Under the pieces are notes generated by a model. The model made no database searches. It saw only the letters and a list, made by a program, of their open reading frames with translations, and was not told the origin of the DNA. Positions 4,324 through 5,892 of a DNA stretch of 5,892 bases are shown one piece after another; positions within the stretch are counted from its first letter, which is position 1, and each line of letters starts with the position of its first letter. The position numbers were made by a program, and so were the translations under genes. Source of the DNA: JAYUZR01 sp043751595 (lineage in GTDB: Bacteria; Patescibacteriota; UBA1384; CAILIB01); contig JAYUZR010000023.1 in assembly GCA_043751595.1 (NCBI GenBank), positions 1 to 5,892 on the forward strand. The letters run 5' to 3'.

Positions 4324-5892
4324 CTACTTACTTTCTAGATGCACGAAGGCAGATTTATAGTTGATAATTGCCGCCGAAAGCGTAGTAGCGGCATCGGTAA
4401 TACCAAGATTAGTAGTACCCGTAGTATCGAGATTAGTAGACTTGGTAACGGTGGTTACTGCACTTCCCACTGGCTGCACCGAGCAAGTAAGCACTCCACC
4501 CGTACCGGTAACCCACGCCCAACTTAGGGTTACCAAGTAACTTGTAGCTGCCGCAACCGTAACACCAGTACTGGTTACACTACCGGTGGTTCCATCACCA
4601 GAGGCACACTGCCAGGCAGTATCGCTGGCGGCGGTAGAGTAGCGGAGCCCCACATAGCGAGTAGTCAAGGCACCGGTACCATCTACACCAGTGAGCGCCG
4701 CCGAAGAAAGTGCCACCCAAATACGAGTATTGGTAATGGCCGCATCGGTACGGATAAGCGTTGTAAGCTTTGGCAAGTACCGGCCCTGGGTCTGGGTAAA
4801 ACCTTGTGTTAACCCACTTACCAAGCCAGAAGTAGCCGAGGCGGAGGCCCAGTTTACATAGTAGTCGTCGGTTTGCGCACTAGCTGAAGCCGTACCGGTA
4901 ACCGTAGGCGCAACTAAGTTGTAGGCGGTAAAGGTGGTAGCCGTACTTCCGATTGGTGACCAATACCCAAATGACTTAGCAGGGAAATAGGGTTGAGAAG
5001 TAGTACCCACACCATCACAATCTTGCCAAACAGCACCTTGGTAACAACGGAACTTTCCAAGTGCAACATTATAATAAGAGGCACCGGCCGTACCGGTTGG
5101 ATCAGTGGCATCACTCTTAGTATCGAGCACGAAGAGGTCTGGAGTAGTTGATCCGGAACCGCCGGCGCCAATTTGAATATTGGCAGTGGTCCCGGTTCCG
5201 GCAGCCTGCAGGGTAATTGCGCCGGCGGTGGTAGTAAAGCTGGAAGCAGCTCTTCCCTGCAACGCCAAGCCTTCGCTAGCTGCAGTATCAATATCGGTAG
5301 TAGCACCACTAAAGACTAAGCCCGTACTTCCGATTGTTTTATTGGTTAAGGTTTGGGTAGCCGCCAAACCGGCAACCGTATCGCTCGTACCAGGAAACGC
5401 AAAACTCGTGCTATCAGTACCAGTAAAGGTAAGCGAGTTACTTACCGCTAGCGTTTTTCCAGCCGCAATAGTAAGGGTATTGGTGCCATTGGCCGTAATT
5501 GTAAGTCCATTTACGGTAGTAAAGGTTGGCGTACTTCCACCACCGGCCGCAACACAATCCGTCCAGGCGCTTGCTTGGTAACAACGCAGCTTAGCGCTAA
5601 CCGCGTTGTAGTATAGCGCACCATTCACACCTGTTGGATCGCCAGCATCGCTCTTTACATCAACCGCAAGAATATCAGGAGTGGTAGATCCTGCACCGCC
5701 AACGCCAATTTGCACGGTGGAGCCAGTAGCGGAACCCGCTGGCTGTAGGGTAATAGCACCAGCAGTAGTAGCAAAGCTGGAAGCGGCTCTGCCCTGAAGG
5801 TTAAGCGCTTCGCTGGCGGCAGTATCAATATCAGTAGTAGCGCCACTAAACACCAGGCCAGTGCTGCCGATGGTTTTGTTGGTCAGGGTTTG
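4324..5892 (-). CDS. Repeat-containing tail-fibre-like surface protein (5' end outside window)
   Basis: The frame is open from the right edge to a TAG at 4324-4326, giving 522 residues with the N-terminus missing. The GTG at 5853 lies inside a conserved repeat and is not a start. Two 113-residue modules (residues 1-113 and 180-292) begin QTLTNKTIGSTGLVFSGATT and end RCYQ..W.DC. They are separated by a 66-residue Ala/Thr/Gly/Ser-rich linker of the type LTFTGTDSTSFAFPGTSDTVAGLAAT. That pattern is common in phage tail fibres and in surface proteins of CPR bacteria. Residues about 293-522 form a different C-terminal region. It contains FGYWSPIGSTATTFT, RTDAAITNTRIWVALSSA and LRYSTAASDTAWQC, resembling beta-sandwich domains of phage structural proteins. 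Composition is nearly free of charged residues, consistent with extended beta structure outside the cell. Cys pairs C-x8-C recur in each module and could form disulfides. It is probably an adhesin or fibre, or prophage-derived. No other phage gene is visible. Confidence 0.85.
   Translation of the reverse strand, partial: QTLTNKTIGSTGLVFSGATTDIDTAASEALNLQGRAASSFATTAGAITLQPAGSATGSTVQIGVGGAGSTTPDILAVDVKSDAGDPTGVNGALYYNAVSAKLRCYQASAWTDCVAAGGGSTPTFTTVNGLTITANGTNTLTIAAGKTLAVSNSLTFTGTDSTSFAFPGTSDTVAGLAATQTLTNKTIGSTGLVFSGATTDIDTAASEGLALQGRAASSFTTTAGAITLQAAGTGTTANIQIGAGGSGSTTPDLFVLDTKSDATDPTGTAGASYYNVALGKFRCYQGAVWQDCDGVGTTSQPYFPAKSFGYWSPIGSTATTFTAYNLVAPTVTGTASASAQTDDYYVNWASASATSGLVSGLTQGFTQTQGRYLPKLTTLIRTDAAITNTRIWVALSSAALTGVDGTGALTTRYVGLRYSTAASDTAWQCASGDGTTGSVTSTGVTVAAATSYLVTLSWAWVTGTGGVLTCSVQPVGSAVTTVTKSTNLDTTGTTNLGITDAATTLSAAIINYKSAFVHLESK
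5017..5355 (-). repeat. Fibre module, copy 2
   Basis: This encodes 113 residues from QTLTNKTIG to W.DC. It aligns without gaps to the copy at 5554-5892, with about 83 of 113 residues identical by eye. The period is 537 bp. Codons differ widely between copies even where the residues are identical. Confidence 0.93.
5554..5892 (-). repeat. Fibre module, copy 1 (may extend past the edge)
   Basis: This is the first visible copy of the 113-residue module. It begins exactly at the window edge with QTLT. In copy 2 the residues just before QTLT are VAGLAAT, so the repeated unit probably continues to the right and more modules may follow there. Confidence 0.9.

Noticed and set aside
4914..5581. Long hydrophobic or Pro/Leu-rich frames overlapping the fibre gene on both strands
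   Set aside because: Repetitive Thr/Ala/Gly codons produce open shadow frames. The composition reflects the fibre gene's bias.
5851..5853. GTG as start of the fibre gene
   Set aside because: The frame continues to the window edge, and the residues before this GTG (QTLTNKTIGSTGL) belong to a module repeated inside the gene.
5017..5892. CRISPR array or tandem DNA repeat
   Set aside because: The period is 537 bp with protein-coding modules diverged at DNA level, and there are no short identical repeats with spacers.

Overview
The window looks like a compact bacterial chromosome segment. It is most likely from a Patescibacteria/CPR lineage such as a Saccharibacteria relative. This is an inference from the style of the genes, not from a marker gene. 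Supporting points are the small membrane-anchored protein with an NGDK...YRPS core, the tail-fibre-like repeat protein with RCYQ..W.DC motifs, the divergent Mpl-like Mur ligase, the tight packing, and the apparently leaderless promoters. Translation with the standard code gives intact genes throughout. Four of the six genes stop at TAG, two at TAA and none at TGA.

Layout. (1) 64-675 (+): a seven-helix membrane protein with a possible internal duplication. (2) 688-720: a strong bidirectional terminator shared with the next gene. (3) 727-1620 (-): a rhodanese-family tRNA uridine-34 hydroxylase, TrhO (YceA). (4) 1621-1794: an intergenic stretch that can fold strongly. With the hairpin just inside the next gene it may encode a small plus-strand RNA. 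(5) 1795-2406 (-): a DUF3800 protein, more AT-rich than its neighbours where sampled. (6) 2407-2479: a short divergent promoter region. (7) 2480-3901 (+): a Mur ligase closest to Mpl. (8) 3891-4322 (-): a small single-helix anchored protein whose stop overlaps the Mur ligase stop by 11 bp. (9) 4324-5892 (-): the C-terminal 522 residues of a repeat-containing, fibre-like surface or phage-type protein that runs off the right edge and lies one base upstream of gene 8.

The genes do not form one pathway. Genes 8 and 9 look like a two-gene surface-protein operon. The Mur ligase bears on peptidoglycan metabolism or recycling, TrhO on tRNA wobble modification, and DUF3800 is typical accessory-gene content. 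The most notable signals are three start codons each preceded by a -10-like element at leaderless spacing (trhO, DUF3800, mpl), the possible small RNA at 1730-1837, the Mur ligase with altered signature motifs, and the fibre repeats that keep their protein sequence while diverging at synonymous sites.
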